Below, one piece after another: positions 16,760-25,456 of a DNA stretch of 64,000 nucleotides (position 1 is its first letter; the number at the start of each line of letters is the position of its first letter). The stretch covers positions 62,001 through 126,000 of the forward strand of contig NZ_JAIZEO010000006.1 of the NCBI RefSeq assembly GCF_024189315.1, written 5' to 3'. The translations under genes and the position numbers were made by a program. The notes beneath the pieces were generated by a model. It was not told the origin of the DNA and made no database searches. It saw only the letters and a list, made by a program, of their open reading frames with translations. This DNA is from Halobacillus sp. A5 (GTDB lineage Bacteria; Bacillota; Bacilli; Bacillales; Halobacillaceae).

Positions 16760-18157
16760 ATGAAAAAAGTGTTCCTACTATTATTACTTATATCTTTGAG
16801 CTTTCCGGTAGTTGCAAGTGCTGAAACGGCGGCCACACCTGAAGCCGTTCTAGAATCTGTGGATATGGTCTGGATCATGATCGCTGCGTTCCTTGTTTTC
16901 TTCATGCATGCTGGATTCGCCATGGTTGAAGCAGGATTTACCCGTTCTAAGAATGCTTTGAACATTCTTATGAAAAACTTTATGACCATGTCCATTGCTG
17001 CTATTCTCTACTTTATTGTGGGATATGGCATTATGTTTGGTACCTCAGGGGGAGGATTTTTAGGTCTTGATGGATTTTTACTCAGCGGCCACGAAGACCA
17101 AGTTGGTTTCTTTGTCTTCCAGGCAGTGTTTGCTGCTACGTGTGCCACTATTATTTCTGGTGCTGTAGCGGAACGTATTAAGTTAAGTTCTTACTTAATA
17201 CTGACTGTATTTATGACAGCTTTTATTTATCCAGTTGTAGGACACTGGGTATGGGGCGGGGGATGGTTATCCGAGCTCGGTTTTGTTGATTTTGCCGGTT
17301 CTACGGTTGTTCACTTAACAGGCGCCCTTGGAGCTGTAGTTGCCGTTATGTTTTTAGGACCCCGTCTAGGAAAATATAGCGGCGGTAAAGTAAACGTTAT
17401 TCAAGGTCACAATATTCCAATCGGAGCGTTAGGTGTATTCATCCTATGGTTCGGCTGGTTTGGTTTCAACGGCGGAAGCACGCTGGCTGCAGACCCTTCA
17501 GCCATTCCAGGAGTTGTAGCGACGACGCTGCTTTCTGCTTCAGCCGGTGTTATTGGTTCAGGTTTCTACTCGCAGCTTAAATATAAACGGATTGATGCTT
17601 CACTTACGTTAAACGGAGCGTTAGCCGGACTTGTTGGTATTACAGCCGGGACAGGCGATTTGTCTCCAGTTGGAGCGATTATTACTGGTTTGATTGCAGG
17701 TGTTATCCTCGTTGAAGGAGTGCAGCTGCTTGACCGCAAGCTTCACATTGACGATCCAGTGGGAGCTATCGCCGTGCATGGTATTTGCGGGGTATGGGGT
17801 ACATTGGCTGTCGGATTCTTTGCATTAGAAGGTGGTCTCTTCTATGGTGGAGGATTTGAACTTCTATCTATCCAGGCGGTCGGCATACTTGCCGTTATGG
17901 CCTGGACAATGGGAACCTCAGCGATTGTCATTTTTGCTCTTAAATCAGCCTTTGGAATCCGCGTTTCCCGTGAGGAAGAAATCTCCGGGCTGGACTTTGC
18001 TGAGCATGGTTCAAGCGCCTATGAATCTTCTAAGAGTATCTTTAACGAAAATCCAAATGTCACGGATGTAGGTAAGGATTTCGGCGTGGGCTTACTAAAC
18101 AGACTCGACAGCCTCGAAAACAATAAAGCAAAAAAGAAAGAACGAACGGCTCAGTAG
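16760..18157 (+). CDS. amtB: Ammonium transporter AmtB
   Basis: 465 residues: a cleavable-looking signal peptide (ends near VASAETAA), then eleven membrane helices of the Amt fold and a C-terminal cytoplasmic tail. The pore histidines are visible in STVVHLTGALG and AIAVHGICGVWG. It moves ammonium/ammonia and is blocked by the PII protein. The frame opens much earlier inside glnK, but the ATG at 16760 is the first start giving a signal peptide; its GGAAGG site is a long 13 bases away. Confidence 0.94.
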   Translation: MKKVFLLLLLISLSFPVVASAETAATPEAVLESVDMVWIMIAAFLVFFMHAGFAMVEAGFTRSKNALNILMKNFMTMSIAAILYFIVGYGIMFGTSGGGFLGLDGFLLSGHEDQVGFFVFQAVFAATCATIISGAVAERIKLSSYLILTVFMTAFIYPVVGHWVWGGGWLSELGFVDFAGSTVVHLTGALGAVVAVMFLGPRLGKYSGGKVNVIQGHNIPIGALGVFILWFGWFGFNGGSTLAADPSAIPGVVATTLLSASAGVIGSGFYSQLKYKRIDASLTLNGALAGLVGITAGTGDLSPVGAIITGLIAGVILVEGVQLLDRKLHIDDPVGAIAVHGICGVWGTLAVGFFALEGGLFYGGGFELLSIQAVGILAVMAWTMGTSAIVIFALKSAFGIRVSREEEISGLDFAEHGSSAYESSKSIFNENPNVTDVGKDFGVGLLNRLDSLENNKAKKKERTAQ

Positions 18158-18175
18158 CATGAACTGGAAAACTAA

Positions 18176-18216
18176 GAAAACCACCTCTCGTCTCAGCTGG
18201 AGGTGGTTTTCCCTTT
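18176..18216. terminator. Bidirectional terminator, overlapping the 3' end of yndJ
   Basis: 12-bp stem GAAAACCACCTC/GAGGTGGTTTTC then CCTTTTT. The yndJ stop codon (18193) lies inside the hairpin. Confidence 0.9.
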
Positions 18217-19872
18217 TTCTTTGATCGTATAATTAATTTTTAAAAACGGAATCTTAAGCCATTTCATTACGTGTTCAGCTTCAAGATTACCATCCGTCCG
18301 CTCTCTCACATAAAAATACTCCCCTAACGGCAGCCTCACTGTCCAGTCCCCCAGAGTCAGATAAATCCCCTCATCCCCTCTGCGTTTCTGACGTTCACTA
18401 GTTAAAATCAGACTTCCGCCCTTCGCATTTAAAGGGCGAAGCACCCCCGTCATTACTCCAACTGGTAAAGGTAAACCAATATTCATGTAACGTTCCTTAT
18501 CACTCAAGTGAGAAGAATAAAGAGCTGCAAATATAGGCTCGCCTGACACCGCATTCCTTCTTAACCAGGCCTTAACATTCTTCCTTCCATCCTGGTCATC
18601 ATCAATTGAAACCACTTCCCCAGCCATTTTCAGAGGACCAGAAACAGGAATGTTAATCTGCCCCATTTTCCGCGTCCATTTATTAATAATTTTAGAAATT
18701 CGATGGAAGCCTTTTTGCCACTCCACTTCTGCTTCTAATGAATAGATATTCGTATTTTCATAGAAGGATTGGATTCTTCCGGCCACGTCCTCAGGTTTAA
18801 AGTATTTAGAATGATAAAGAGAAAAATCATCTACAAGACCGGTTTCATATATGTGACCTGCATCCCAGCCCTTTTTATAAACAATGTTATAGCCGACGTA
18901 CCCACGTGCACGAAGGTTTGTAACCGGAAAGCTTGTATAAATATAGTTCGGGGCAGGCTTTAAACTGCGCCAAGCCATAACTGAAAATAAAGAAAAACCA
19001 AAAGCGTTCAAAACTCCATGCCAGCGAACCATCTCTCCAATTCCTAACCAGTAAGTATCCACCGTCAAGCCAAAACTGTAAACTACAGACAAGCTCATAC
19101 TAATAATAAGCAGCATCGAAGATAAACGAATGGCGATTTTTGCTCCCATCGGGAACTCAGCTGAGCACCATACCCACCACACTGCCATCCATAACAGAAA
19201 AATTACATATATGGCAACGAGAAACGCTTCCAAAGGCGGGCCTTGATTCAGTCCTGCGGCTACAAGTACTGGTCCGGACGCTATGCCGGAAGCGAGCACC
19301 CTGTAAGCCAGCCCTGCATCCTGTTTCTTATAGGAAACGAGCCAGCGTCCAAATAACCCGGTAACAATCGGAACAACAAATGCAGCATAGTGAAAGTGAA
19401 TAGCTGTAAGCTGGACGATCGTATCTGAATAGGGAAGAAAACGGCCTGCTCCTCCACTTGAGAGAACCAGCCATCCCCCGCCTACAGCTATATAAATTAA
19501 TCCAATATCTATAACCGTTTCTTCCACAGGTCTGATCCCTCTGCCAAGCAGCCTCATCAAACCGCCAACAGCTATTAAAATCGTAAAAAACAACCATATT
19601 AATGCCCATCCTCCTGCTTCCGTCCCTGGAGGAAGAGCTACTGACAGCATTCCCGCTCCAGCAAAAGGAAGCGAAGTTATCATTACATTTCTAATCCATT
19701 GCTCTGCACGATTATTCTTATTATAACGAACCACTTCTTCCAATAATAAAGGTACAAGAATTAAGAAAGAAAAGGATAAAGCTATATCTATTAAACTCAT
19801 ATCAAACAGAGTGAGCCAAATCATTAGTATAATGGTACCTGCCAGTGATAATATTGCGCCTGTGTATTTCAT
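18193..19872 (-). CDS. yndJ: YndJ-family multipass membrane protein
   Basis: 559 residues. The first 310 or so form about nine hydrophobic helices; the remaining 250 are a soluble domain ending in KEKGKTTSS. This matches the Bacillus YndJ family, whose function is unknown. The frame opens at a TTG 8 codons earlier, but the ATG at 19872 follows AGGAGAATAAAT and is preferred. It diverges from the ECF sigma factor gene at 19991, and the two may share a regulatory region. Confidence 0.82.
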   Translation of the reverse strand: MKYTGAILSLAGTIILMIWLTLFDMSLIDIALSFSFLILVPLLLEEVVRYNKNNRAEQWIRNVMITSLPFAGAGMLSVALPPGTEAGGWALIWLFFTILIAVGGLMRLLGRGIRPVEETVIDIGLIYIAVGGGWLVLSSGGAGRFLPYSDTIVQLTAIHFHYAAFVVPIVTGLFGRWLVSYKKQDAGLAYRVLASGIASGPVLVAAGLNQGPPLEAFLVAIYVIFLLWMAVWWVWCSAEFPMGAKIAIRLSSMLLIISMSLSVVYSFGLTVDTYWLGIGEMVRWHGVLNAFGFSLFSVMAWRSLKPAPNYIYTSFPVTNLRARGYVGYNIVYKKGWDAGHIYETGLVDDFSLYHSKYFKPEDVAGRIQSFYENTNIYSLEAEVEWQKGFHRISKIINKWTRKMGQINIPVSGPLKMAGEVVSIDDDQDGRKNVKAWLRRNAVSGEPIFAALYSSHLSDKERYMNIGLPLPVGVMTGVLRPLNAKGGSLILTSERQKRRGDEGIYLTLGDWTVRLPLGEYFYVRERTDGNLEAEHVMKWLKIPFLKINYTIKEKGKTTSS

Positions 19873-19990
19873 ATTTATTCTCCTAACTTGTTGCATCTAA
19901 CGAGGAAATCATATGTTATGCTAGAAATATTATACACAGTCTTACTTAAGTTATAAATAAAACCTCAATGTAAGGAGTGTCGTCTATTCT

Positions 19991-20581
19991 ATGAGGTGGA
20001 ACAGATTAATAGGTAAAGAGCGTACCGAGAAGGATACGGAAGAACCGAAACCTTCTCCAACTATAAATGAAAAAGTGGAGGAATGGATCCACTTTTACAG
20101 CCATGATTTGAAATGGCTCGCTTACTCTTACGTTAAAGACCATGCAGCAGCCGAAGATTTAACACAGGAAACATTTATAAAAGCGTATCAAAAATATGCA
20201 AGCTTCAAACAAGAATCCAGCGAAAAAACCTGGCTCTATAAAATTACCATTAATTTATGTAAGGATCATTTAAAAAGCTCTTACATTCGCAGAGTATTTA
20301 AAAAAGGTGCGGAAGTCTTTCAAAACATTCCATCTCAAAATGAGACCCCTGAACAACATACTGTGAATAAAAGCGAAGATGAAGAACTTCTTGAACACAT
20401 ATTAAAGCTCGAGGACAAATATAGAGAAGTCATTGTACTCTACTATTTTGAAGAATTTGATGTAAAAGAGTTATCTGACTTGCTCAATGTCAGTCCAAAC
20501 ACTGTGAAGACGAGACTCCGGAGAGGCCGACAGCTATTGCAGGAAAAGCTCGTTTCAGAAGGGAGCACTATAAATGAATGA
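19991..20581 (+). CDS. ECF-type RNA polymerase sigma factor
   Basis: 196 residues. Sigma region 2 spans about 30-95 (HFYSHDLKWLAYSYV, then AEDLTQETFIKAYQ), and region 4 spans about 130-185 (LKLEDKYREVIVLYYFEE, HTH in LSDLLNVSPNTVKTRLRRGR). It has a 25-residue polar N-terminal extension. The site AAGGAGTG lies 11 bases before the ATG. The next gene overlaps it by 8 bases (20574-20581) and encodes a membrane protein, as expected for a coupled anti-sigma factor. Confidence 0.9.
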   Translation: MRWNRLIGKERTEKDTEEPKPSPTINEKVEEWIHFYSHDLKWLAYSYVKDHAAAEDLTQETFIKAYQKYASFKQESSEKTWLYKITINLCKDHLKSSYIRRVFKKGAEVFQNIPSQNETPEQHTVNKSEDEELLEHILKLEDKYREVIVLYYFEEFDVKELSDLLNVSPNTVKTRLRRGRQLLQEKLVSEGSTINE

Positions 20582-21224
20582 ACTGATGGATCGTCGATTG
20601 AAAAAGATGGACCATAAGGTGAAATACAATAAAGTGCCTAGGGACGAACATGAAGCAAGTGCACTAATTGTTAAAGTAAGAAATCATTACAACAAACCAG
20701 CGAAAAAATGGCCGAGGTATATTATTCCCGTTCCCACAGTAGCGGTATTAGCATTTATATTTTTCCAAATAAACGATCAACCTTCTAGTTCATCCCAGCA
20801 TGAGATTTCACTATTGTCGCAGCGCTCTGTCAACACAGAAATGAAATCACAGCAAGTAGTTCATAATGACGAGGCACAGCAGAGCATAGAGCAGGCAAGC
20901 GACCGTGATGACAATTCAAGCTCTACCATGATCCGCCACACGTATGTCATTTATAATGACAATATGTACGTTCAAACTGATGACCGGGTGGAAGAAGATG
21001 ACCTGGAAGAGCCGATTGGAAGCGTCGAACCTGATTCCCCAGCCGAACAGCAGAGCAGGAAATCCATCACTTCCGAGGAAAAGATATACAGTGTTAAAGG
21101 CTCTGAAGCAGAAGACTTAGTTGCTATAAAAAGCAGGAGAAGCAAAGGGATCGGTTCTAGTTCAGTAAGCGAACAAGGCTACTACCTATTCAAAAAAGAA
21201 GACGCCCTTCCAATGGCTCAATAA
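20574..21224 (+). CDS. Probable membrane-anchored anti-sigma factor
   Basis: 216 residues: a charged cytoplasmic N-terminus (1-46), one membrane helix near 47-64 (YIIPVPTVAVLAFIFF), and an acidic, Ser-rich extracellular region. No zinc-binding HxxxCxxC motif is present. The role is inferred from its start overlapping the end of the ECF sigma gene and from its topology. The external domain has no recognised fold and may sense the envelope signal. The stop is followed by a hairpin terminator. Confidence 0.65.
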   Translation: MNELMDRRLKKMDHKVKYNKVPRDEHEASALIVKVRNHYNKPAKKWPRYIIPVPTVAVLAFIFFQINDQPSSSSQHEISLLSQRSVNTEMKSQQVVHNDEAQQSIEQASDRDDNSSSTMIRHTYVIYNDNMYVQTDDRVEEDDLEEPIGSVEPDSPAEQQSRKSITSEEKIYSVKGSEAEDLVAIKSRRSKGIGSSSVSEQGYYLFKKEDALPMAQ

Positions 21225-21262
21225 ATAAAACCCGTTCCCTATAAAAAGGAAACGGGTTTTAT
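21225..21262. terminator. Bidirectional terminator
   Basis: Stem ATAAAACCCGTT/AACGGGTTTTAT. It ends the sigma/anti-sigma operon; the convergent UDG gene's stop (21259-21261) lies in its right arm. Confidence 0.88.
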
Positions 21263-21891
21263 TGTTTCTCCCCCATATATTGTTTTAACTGATCGAGAGA
21301 CTGGTAAATATCCTCTTTAATGCTCGGATTGTAAAATACAGCAGCGGGATGATACAAAGGAAAGACAGTGTATTCCTTCTCCGTCCATTCATACCGTGTT
21401 TCTCCTGTATATAAGATAGGGCTCTCGATTACTTCTCCGAGTACTTCTGTAATCTTATATCCCTTACCTAACAATCGCTCCAGCGCTACACCGCCGAGAG
21501 CAATAATTAATTTGGGAGCAATCTTGCTTATCTGGTAATCAAGAATCGGAGCATGAGCCCAAACTTCTTTTTTGTTCGGCTTTCGGTTTGCTTTTCTTCT
21601 CCCTCCAGAACCTTTTTTAGTCGTCTTCACCCATTTGTATGGCCGGCTCCTCACTGCACTCGTAATATAAACGTCATCTCTAGTTATTCCTAAGTAGTCG
21701 AACTGTTTATCCAGCTCGTCCCCTGCCCTTCCTATAAAAGGGACACCTTTTACTGCCTCCTGCTCACCAGGTGCTTCCCCCACTATGACGATATCAGCAG
21801 AAGTATTCCCGCCGCCCAGTACAAAGCCTTCCACATCATAATTTTCCATTTTTTTATTTGCTTCTTTCATTATAAGTTCAGGAAGTTCCAT
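21259..21891 (-). CDS. Family 4-like uracil-DNA glycosylase without Fe-S cysteines
   Basis: 210 residues. Family 4 UDG motifs are present: GEAPGEQE and GVPFIGRAG near 38-56, and the C-terminal HPAAVF. These enzymes remove uracil from DNA. Classic family 4 enzymes hold a 4Fe-4S cluster with four Cys, yet this protein has no cysteine at all; the usual KCRP segment reads VRSRP. It also has a basic insert (KKGSGGRRKANRKPNKK) at about 92-110. AAGGAGG lies upstream of the ATG. Activity is therefore uncertain. Confidence 0.8.
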   Translation of the reverse strand: MELPELIMKEANKKMENYDVEGFVLGGGNTSADIVIVGEAPGEQEAVKGVPFIGRAGDELDKQFDYLGITRDDVYITSAVRSRPYKWVKTTKKGSGGRRKANRKPNKKEVWAHAPILDYQISKIAPKLIIALGGVALERLLGKGYKITEVLGEVIESPILYTGETRYEWTEKEYTVFPLYHPAAVFYNPSIKEDIYQSLDQLKQYMGEKQ

Positions 21892-22041
21892 GTTCTAAAC
21901 CCTCCTTATCTATACATAAAATTGGTTTACCCTCTCTCCTCCCTCTTCACACCCCGCATGTGTAAAGCAATTATGTTTTCTTCTTGATCGAATAAAGGTA
22001 TGATTTGGTAATAAAGAAAGTAAAGGAGAACCTGCTGAAAC

Positions 22042-24177
22042 ATGAAAAGATTAGCTTCTTTTATCGTGCGCTCATCTAAGTATATACTAATCTTCTGGTT
22101 ACTTGCTCTCATAGCTCTCGGCTATTTCGCGCTCCAGCTTCCGTCTATGCTGGAAGGAGATGGATTTCGAACGGATGGAGAATATGAACAAGTCCAATCC
22201 TTGTTAGAAAATGATTTTAACTTTCCAGATTCAACTCTTCTGCTATTGTTTGAAAGAGGAAAGAAAACCACTAACGAGTTTGAACACACCATTGACAGTA
22301 CTCTAGAGCAGATTGAACAGCTGGATCTAGAGGCCGCTATCGATTCTCCTATAGAGAATGAAGAAGCGATCAATGATACTTATGCTTATGCCAGTTTTCA
22401 TTTTGAGCAGCCGATCGAAACGAATGATGTCAGGGAGGAAATAAACTCAGTCATCAATGAGGAAGACGCCACCTTAACAGGGGCTCCTATCATATCTGAA
22501 GATATTAATAAAGCAAGTCAAAATGATTTAAAACGAGCAGAACTTATCGGAGTACCCGTAGCCCTCATTATTTTAATCGTCGCATTTGGTACGGTCATCG
22601 CTTCTCTTCTGCCGCTGGTCATCGGCGGAATTACAATCATCACCGGTTTTGGGATACTAACACTGATCGGCCGGTATATGGACCTGTCTATCTTTATTTT
22701 AAATATAGCACCGATGATCGGTTTAGCCCTCAGTATTGATTTCGCTTTATTATTTATCAATCGATACCGCGAAGAGTTGAACAAACAGGATAAAATACAA
22801 GCCTTAATGACCACCATTACTACAGCAGGACGCTCTATTTTATTTTCTGCAGTTTGTGTGTTTATCGGGTTAGGCGCTATGAGCGTTATTCAAGTAGACA
22901 TTTTCACTAATATTGCCGTCGGCGGCACTGTAGTTATAGCCGCAGCTGTTCTCTGTTCACTCACCCTGCTGCCGGCATTGCTGTATCTTTCAGGCGGGAC
23001 TTTAAATAAGTGGCGTATTGTCCCCGCCCCTAAAGATACTACTGCCCGCTGGCGGTCATTTGCCAGATCCGTGATGAAAAGACCGGTCAAAATTGCAACA
23101 GCAGCCCTTATACTATTAACGGCTGGTGTTCTGCCAATTTATAATATGGACCTTACCATACCAACCATTAGTTCACTCCCTGAGAGCTATGAATCAAGAG
23201 CGGCCTACGAAACGATTGAAGAAGAGTTTATGGGCGGGGACGAGAGCACAGTGTACGCTGTCGCAGAGAGAAAAGATGGATGGGAAGATGAAGAAGGATT
23301 GCAGGAAATTAAAGATTTAAGCGATGATTTCAAGGACTCAGAAATTGTAAACTCTGTAGATACCATTTACACAGCAACCGATATTACAGACCCTTCAGAG
23401 TTTGCTGCTGCTTTGGAAAATGAAGAAACGAGCGGGCAGTTAACACCTGCTGTGGATCAGTTTATCCAGAAAAATCAACTGCTGCTTCCTATTCACCTTT
23501 CTGCAGAAGCTAACTCTTCAGAAGCGCAGGACCTTTTAGAGGATTGGGAAGAAACCGACTGGAAGTATTCACTCCAATTCGGCGGCCAGCCCAAATTTAA
23601 CGAAGAGATCTACACAGAAATCTCCGACAAAATTGCGCTCACGCTGACAATTATCCTGCTATCTACCTTTATCATCTTAACGATTGCATTTCGATCTATT
23701 GTTATCCCTCTTAAAGCAATCCTGATGAATATTCTCGGGTTAGCCTCAACATTCGGAGTTCTCGTCTGGTTGTTTCAAGGAGGGCATTTCGGATTAGAAT
23801 CAGCAGATATTGCGCTTATTCTGCCAGTCATTGTCTTTAGTTTGGTCTTTGGTTTAAGTATGGACTATGAAGTATTCCTCATCTCAAGGATCCATGAGTT
23901 TTACCAGCAGACAGGCGATAATACAAAAGCAACCATTGAAGGGTTAGCCAGCACAAGTAAAATCATCACATCAGCTGCCTTAATTATGATTGTGATTACA
24001 GGCGCTTTTGCCTTTACTGGTGTCCTCCCCGTTAAACAAATTGGTATAGGTATTGCTATCGCCATCTTAATAGATGCAACAATCATCAGACTATTGTTAG
24101 TCCCTGCATTGATGCAGCTGCTCGGGGACTGGAACTGGTGGCTTCCTTTTACGAAGCGCCGCCGAAAACAAAACTAG
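22042..24177 (+). CDS. MMPL/RND-family membrane transporter (YdfJ-like)
   Basis: 711 residues with the duplicated RND layout: TM1 at about 12-32, a periplasmic-type loop (35-165), a six-helix bundle (170-320), a second loop (345-515) and a second bundle (520-700). The proton-relay Asp motifs are visible as LALSIDFALLFINRYREE and VFGLSMDYEVFLISR. It resembles B. subtilis YdfJ (siderophore/lipid/drug export family); the substrate is unknown. It runs alone, with no TetR or two-component neighbour, and ends in a perfect terminator. Confidence 0.88.
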   Translation: MKRLASFIVRSSKYILIFWLLALIALGYFALQLPSMLEGDGFRTDGEYEQVQSLLENDFNFPDSTLLLLFERGKKTTNEFEHTIDSTLEQIEQLDLEAAIDSPIENEEAINDTYAYASFHFEQPIETNDVREEINSVINEEDATLTGAPIISEDINKASQNDLKRAELIGVPVALIILIVAFGTVIASLLPLVIGGITIITGFGILTLIGRYMDLSIFILNIAPMIGLALSIDFALLFINRYREELNKQDKIQALMTTITTAGRSILFSAVCVFIGLGAMSVIQVDIFTNIAVGGTVVIAAAVLCSLTLLPALLYLSGGTLNKWRIVPAPKDTTARWRSFARSVMKRPVKIATAALILLTAGVLPIYNMDLTIPTISSLPESYESRAAYETIEEEFMGGDESTVYAVAERKDGWEDEEGLQEIKDLSDDFKDSEIVNSVDTIYTATDITDPSEFAAALENEETSGQLTPAVDQFIQKNQLLLPIHLSAEANSSEAQDLLEDWEETDWKYSLQFGGQPKFNEEIYTEISDKIALTLTIILLSTFIILTIAFRSIVIPLKAILMNILGLASTFGVLVWLFQGGHFGLESADIALILPVIVFSLVFGLSMDYEVFLISRIHEFYQQTGDNTKATIEGLASTSKIITSAALIMIVITGAFAFTGVLPVKQIGIGIAIAILIDATIIRLLLVPALMQLLGDWNWWLPFTKRRRKQN

Positions 24178-24209
24178 AGCGTCTGCCGATAAGGCGGACG
24201 CTCTTTTTT
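24177..24209. terminator. Rho-independent terminator
   Basis: Stem GAGCGTCTGCC/GGCGGACGCTC with loop GATAA and a six-T run, at the end of the MMPL gene and facing the antiporter gene. Confidence 0.92.
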
Positions 24210-24211
24210 CA

Positions 24212-25204
24212 TTATCTCATCGAGAATACAAAGTATGTTGTGACAAAATATCCGGCCACAATCAAAATAGAAGGCAGCATATAACTAAAGGAAGGCTGTG
24301 TCTTTCTTCGGGAAATGCTGTAAATAATTAAAAAGATAAATACAACTGAAGCGCCTCCGGTAATTAAGTTGGAGGATTTGGTCGCTTCACCCAGCAGTCC
24401 GCCTCGAAGGTAAATCAAATCAGTGATGGCAAGGATGACTAAATTAAAGGCATTACTCCCTAAGAGAGAACTTACCCCTAAGTTAAACCTTCTCAGCTTC
24501 ATGGCCGTCCCCACGCTTACCATATCAGGCAGCGACGTACTGATGGCAACAAGGAAGGAGCCTACAAATGAAGTCCCTAATCCTGTAATCTCAGCTATGC
24601 GTTCAGCTGTTACGGTGAGTACACTCCCAATTACCATAATCGCTGCTGCTGCTAAAGCGAAATAAGTAACCACTTGTTTAAAGGAATATTCTTTGTACTG
24701 TTTAATTTCCCTCTTAATCTTTCTCCCTTTGTACTCCGTTCGATCATTAATCCATTTCGTCCCTATGAAATACATGAGAATCACTGCAATCGTAGAATAA
24801 CTTATATGAAAAATGTGAGTAGGAAGAGTAATAGATACTCCCAGAAGAATAATTAATGTTATAAAAATAACCAGCCATCCATACAGCTTACTCTCTGCTG
24901 TGGCATGCGTCATAATTTGATGGCGGCGATACACTAAGTCAAATATTGCCAGCCCTGCAACGTTAAACAGATTACTACCTATTAAGTTACCGACTGCTAA
25001 ATCCGGAGCATCAATGACCACAGACGTTACACTGGAGGTCAACTCTGGTAACGAAATGGCAATACCAATAATGATACCCATAAAACCTGATGAAACCCGG
25101 GTTTTTTCTTTCACTGCATCTCCGAACATTGTTAAACGGGAAGCAGAAAAAAATGTTGCCACTGCTGCGGCAAAAAATAATACAAAAGCTAAAACGTCTC
25201 CCAT
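24212..25204 (-). CDS. CaCA-family sodium/calcium antiporter (YrbG-like)
   Basis: 330 residues with two inverted Na_Ca_ex repeats of about five helices each. The alpha-repeat motifs are GIAISLPELTSSVTS (about 48-62) and VAISTSLPDMVSVGT (about 222-236). It exchanges Na+ (or H+) for Ca2+ or a related cation across the membrane. The second motif has Asp where Glu is common. AAGGAG lies 9 bases before the ATG. It ends against the MMPL terminator. Confidence 0.88.
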   Translation of the reverse strand: MGDVLAFVLFFAAAVATFFSASRLTMFGDAVKEKTRVSSGFMGIIIGIAISLPELTSSVTSVVIDAPDLAVGNLIGSNLFNVAGLAIFDLVYRRHQIMTHATAESKLYGWLVIFITLIILLGVSITLPTHIFHISYSTIAVILMYFIGTKWINDRTEYKGRKIKREIKQYKEYSFKQVVTYFALAAAAIMVIGSVLTVTAERIAEITGLGTSFVGSFLVAISTSLPDMVSVGTAMKLRRFNLGVSSLLGSNAFNLVILAITDLIYLRGGLLGEATKSSNLITGGASVVFIFLIIYSISRRKTQPSFSYMLPSILIVAGYFVTTYFVFSMR

Positions 25205-25423
25205 GACATAATCTCCTTAAATCTAATGTTCTTAACCAGGATACCGTTACGTTTCCCCAAATATCAGCCCTCAAAACTATAAAAAACCGGCATGTCAACC
25301 TCGCTTTATTCCTGACTGATCAATTAAGAAAAAGGTGCAAGCTCCCCGGCAGACACACGCGCATAAGCAAAACGTCTGAAGGAGTTGGATTCACAAGCTC
25401 GAAATTTATAATCTCCCAGAGCA

Positions 25424-25450
25424 GAAAAAGCTGGTCCAATCAGACCAGCT
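25424..25450 (-). terminator. Terminator of crtP
   Basis: Perfect 8-bp stem AGCTGGTC/GACCAGCT, followed on the minus strand by TTTTTC. The rest of the 25205-25456 gap shows nothing clear. Confidence 0.88.
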
Positions 25451-25456
25451 CATTCC

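Noticed and set aside
25205-25300. Possible metal riboswitch (yybP-ykoY type) before the Na/Ca antiporter
   Set aside because: The conserved yybP-ykoY motifs are absent.
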